A DNA stretch of 64,000 nt from Salinispirillum sp049115955 (lineage in GTDB: Bacteria; Pseudomonadota; Gammaproteobacteria; Pseudomonadales; Natronospirillaceae): contig JAGDZJ010000019.1 in NCBI GenBank assembly GCA_049115955.1, positions 1 through 64,000 on the forward strand, given 5' to 3'. This document shows positions 62,277-64,000 of the stretch, piece after piece (the first letter of the stretch is position 1; each line of letters starts with the position of its first letter). The translations under genes were made by a program, and so were the position numbers. A model generated the notes under the pieces. The model searched no databases. It saw nothing but the letters and a program-made list of their open reading frames with translations, and had not been told where the DNA came from.

Positions 62277-63628
62277 GCAGCACCTCCCAATACCGATTGG
62301 GCGAATGCCACACCGCGAGCTTCAAAGTTAGCAAACTGGTCAAAACTGGCACAGGCTGGCGACAACAACACCCAGTCGCCTGATTTCGCCGCACCGCGCG
62401 CTTCTGCTAATGCTTCATCTAAAGTCTTGGTGCGCACCGCGACCACGTGTTCGGTTTGGCAAGCATCTGCAATAGCCGCACCGTCGCGGCCGTAGGTATA
62501 AACCGCAATTTTTAACGCGCCACAGGCTTTAGCCAGAGGCTTGAAATCGGCCGACTTACCGTCACCACCTGCCAGCAGATGAAGCTGCCCTGCGCATTCC
62601 GGCGCCAAGCCTTCCAAAGCCGCCACGGTCGCGCCGACATTAGTACCCTTTGAGTCATTCACAAAGGTAACACCGTCAATTTCGGCGACCCATTCACAGC
62701 GATGCGGTAAGCCGGCAAAATTGGCGATGGCGTCTGCAACTTGCGCTAACGGCCACGACATTAATTGCGCGACCGACAACACCGCTAAAATGTTCTGTAG
62801 GTTATGACGACCTTTCAAACGCAACGTCGGCCAATGAATGACTTCATTTAAGCCATCAAAAATATGAATGCCGTCAGCTTCAACCACTGCACTCAACTGA
62901 CCAATGTCTTTGCGCCGCAGCGAATACGCTTTAAATGGCCGTGCACTGGACATCAACGGCTGCGTTAAAATGTCGTCGGCGTTGACCACCAAGCTGTCGC
63001 AACCTTCAAAAATACGGTGTTTAGCCAGCCGGTAGGCCGCGATGTCTTCGTAACGATCCATATGGTCGGGGCTGATGTTCAGCACCATCGCCACACGGGC
63101 GTTTAAGTGTTCGACCATTTCCAACTGGAAGCTTGATAGTTCGAGAATGGCCAGCTCGTGGGGCTCGTGCATCAGGTCTAACACGGGCTTGCCAATGTTA
63201 CCGGCCACTGTGGCATTAATGCCCAGATGACGCGCTACTTCGCCCAACAGAGTCACCACAGTACTCTTACCATTGGAGCCCGTTACGGCAATGATCGGCA
63301 CTTGGGTCTGGCGTGCATACAAGGCCACGTCGCTGACGACGCTAGCGCCCTTCGCAATCGCCGCAGCCACTTCCGGCTCAGCCAGTGCGACACCAGGGCT
63401 AACGTACAATTCGTCGGCAGACTGCAACCACTCAGTGGCCCATCGTCCCAAGCACAGTTCGACCTGCGGATATTCAGCCGCAAATCGTGCTGCATAGGGC
63501 GTGTCATCTCGAGTGTCCATCACCCGAAACGGCACGCCTTGCGCAGCCAGCCAAGACGCCATGCTGTAACCGGTTTTACCCAGCCCAATGACGACTCGCT
63601 GCTTGTCTGTTCCGATCAGTTGTGCCAT
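62273..63628 (-). CDS. murD: UDP-N-acetylmuramoyl-L-alanine--D-glutamate ligase
   Basis: MurD (451 residues) adds D-Glu to UDP-MurNAc-L-Ala. ATP loop 'IIAVTGSNGKSTVVTLLG', 'LNISPDHMDRYEDIAAY', 'GLPHRCEWVAEIDGVTFVND' (in parts) with 'DSKGTN', and C-terminal 'LSPACASFDQFANFEARG'. Its stop overlaps the ftsW ATG. mraY lies 49 bp upstream. Confidence 0.97.
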   Translation of the reverse strand: MAQLIGTDKQRVVIGLGKTGYSMASWLAAQGVPFRVMDTRDDTPYAARFAAEYPQVELCLGRWATEWLQSADELYVSPGVALAEPEVAAAIAKGASVVSDVALYARQTQVPIIAVTGSNGKSTVVTLLGEVARHLGINATVAGNIGKPVLDLMHEPHELAILELSSFQLEMVEHLNARVAMVLNISPDHMDRYEDIAAYRLAKHRIFEGCDSLVVNADDILTQPLMSSARPFKAYSLRRKDIGQLSAVVEADGIHIFDGLNEVIHWPTLRLKGRHNLQNILAVLSVAQLMSWPLAQVADAIANFAGLPHRCEWVAEIDGVTFVNDSKGTNVGATVAALEGLAPECAGQLHLLAGGDGKSADFKPLAKACGALKIAVYTYGRDGAAIADACQTEHVVAVRTKTLDEALAEARGAAKSGDWVLLSPACASFDQFANFEARGVAFAQSVLGGAA

Positions 63629-63677
63629 ACCGCTCTTGCTTCTCTACTCAATATATTGCTAAAAAATTGAAGCGCGT

Positions 63678-64000
63678 TTACCGCAACTTCAGGGTTGATA
63701 AACCAATCAACACCAGAATGACGGTAATGATCCAAAATCGAACAATCACCCTCGGCTCTGGCCAGCCTTTTAACTCATAATGATGGTGCAACGGCGCCAT
63801 ACGAAACACGCGACGCCCGGTTAGCTTGTAGCTGGCGACTTGCACAATGACGGACAACGTCTCGGCAACGAACAATCCGCCCATAATGAACAGTACAATT
63901 TCTTGGCGCACGATCACGGCGATTACACCCAACGCGGCACCCAGTGCGAGAGCGCCTACATCACCCATGAAGACTTGGGCCGGGTAGGTGTTGAACCACA
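63678..64000 (-). CDS. mraY: Phospho-MurNAc-pentapeptide transferase, C-terminal part (cut by window edge)
   Basis: Only the last 107 or so residues are inside the window; the frame remains open to base 64000. The upstream residues read WFNTYPAQVF, then 'MGDVGALALGAALGVIAVI' and the diagnostic 'MAPLHHHYELKGWPEP' histidine cluster, ending 'LIGLSTLKLR'. MraY makes lipid I from UDP-MurNAc-pentapeptide and undecaprenyl phosphate, upstream of MurG. Confidence 0.97.
   Translation of the reverse strand, partial: WFNTYPAQVFMGDVGALALGAALGVIAVIVRQEIVLFIMGGLFVAETLSVIVQVASYKLTGRRVFRMAPLHHHYELKGWPEPRVIVRFWIITVILVLIGLSTLKLR

Noticed and set aside
1..64000. tRNA, rRNA, CRISPR arrays, phage genes or defence systems
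   Set aside because: None was recognised on either strand. Gene-free stretches are short and explained by promoters, repeats or leaders.

Overview
The window is chromosomal DNA of a gammaproteobacterium. It is densely coded with housekeeping genes on both strands, many joined by ATGA overlaps. Gene content and local order match the Pseudomonas/Oceanospirillales type: lipA/lipB-ybeD-dacA-rlpA-mltB-rodA-mrdA-rlmH-rsfS-nadD-proA, nadC/pilA/pilBCD-coaE-yacG, and mraY-murD-ftsW-murG-murC-ddl-ftsQAZ-lpxC-M23-secA-argJ-mutT. A marine Oceanospirillales-like genus (for example Saccharospirillaceae) is my best guess, but this is inference from order and protein style, not a search. No rRNA, tRNA, CRISPR array, prophage or complete insertion sequence was seen.

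Layout. 1-2.7 kb: an SDR oxidoreductase, an unrecognised Cys-free and Trp-free protein gene bracketed by near-identical 24-bp repeats, and ppsR, divergent from ppsA (2.9-5.2 kb). 5.3-8.8 kb: a molybdopterin operon moaA-mobA-moaB-moaC-moaD-moaE on the minus strand, with a probable Moco RNA leader and a large palindromic element just upstream. 9-12.1 kb: a CnoX-type thioredoxin/TPR chaperone, and a histidine kinase divergent from two response regulators. 12.1-19 kb: an RsmB-like rRNA methyltransferase, a MITE-like element, then lnt, leuS and holA with no lptE between the last two. 19.2-22.6 kb: a membrane-anchored cold-shock-domain protein, slyX and plsB. 22.6-33.5 kb: lipoate genes and the long minus-strand proA-to-lipB wall and ribosome-assembly cluster. 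33.6-38.1 kb: a second MITE-like element, a Lon-N-domain protein, minCDE, an unknown membrane protein and a LysR regulator. 38.2-47.7 kb: trxB, an AmpE-like membrane protein, nadC, an O-antigen-ligase-family protein, pilA, and pilBCD-coaE-yacG. 48-64 kb: mutT, argJ, secA, an M23 peptidase, lpxC and the dcw cluster, cut inside mraY by the window edge.

Much of the window serves the cell envelope and division. It covers peptidoglycan precursors (mraY, murD, murG, murC, ddl), the elongation machine (rodA, mrdA, dacA, rlpA, mltB), the divisome and its placement (ftsW, ftsQ, ftsA, ftsZ, minCDE), lipid synthesis and lipoprotein maturation (plsB, lpxC, lnt), secretion (secA) and type IV pili.

The least expected signals are in the non-coding DNA: several structured inverted-repeat elements (8762-8933, 13479-13751, 19047-19150, 33662-33860, 47781-47914), a dispersed repeat that ends in the TAG stop of two unrelated genes, a Rho-independent terminator inside the start of the ligase gene downstream of pilA, and the repeat-bracketed orphan gene at 0.9-1.8 kb. 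None of these could be searched here. Family names rest on motifs and neighbourhood read directly from the sequence.
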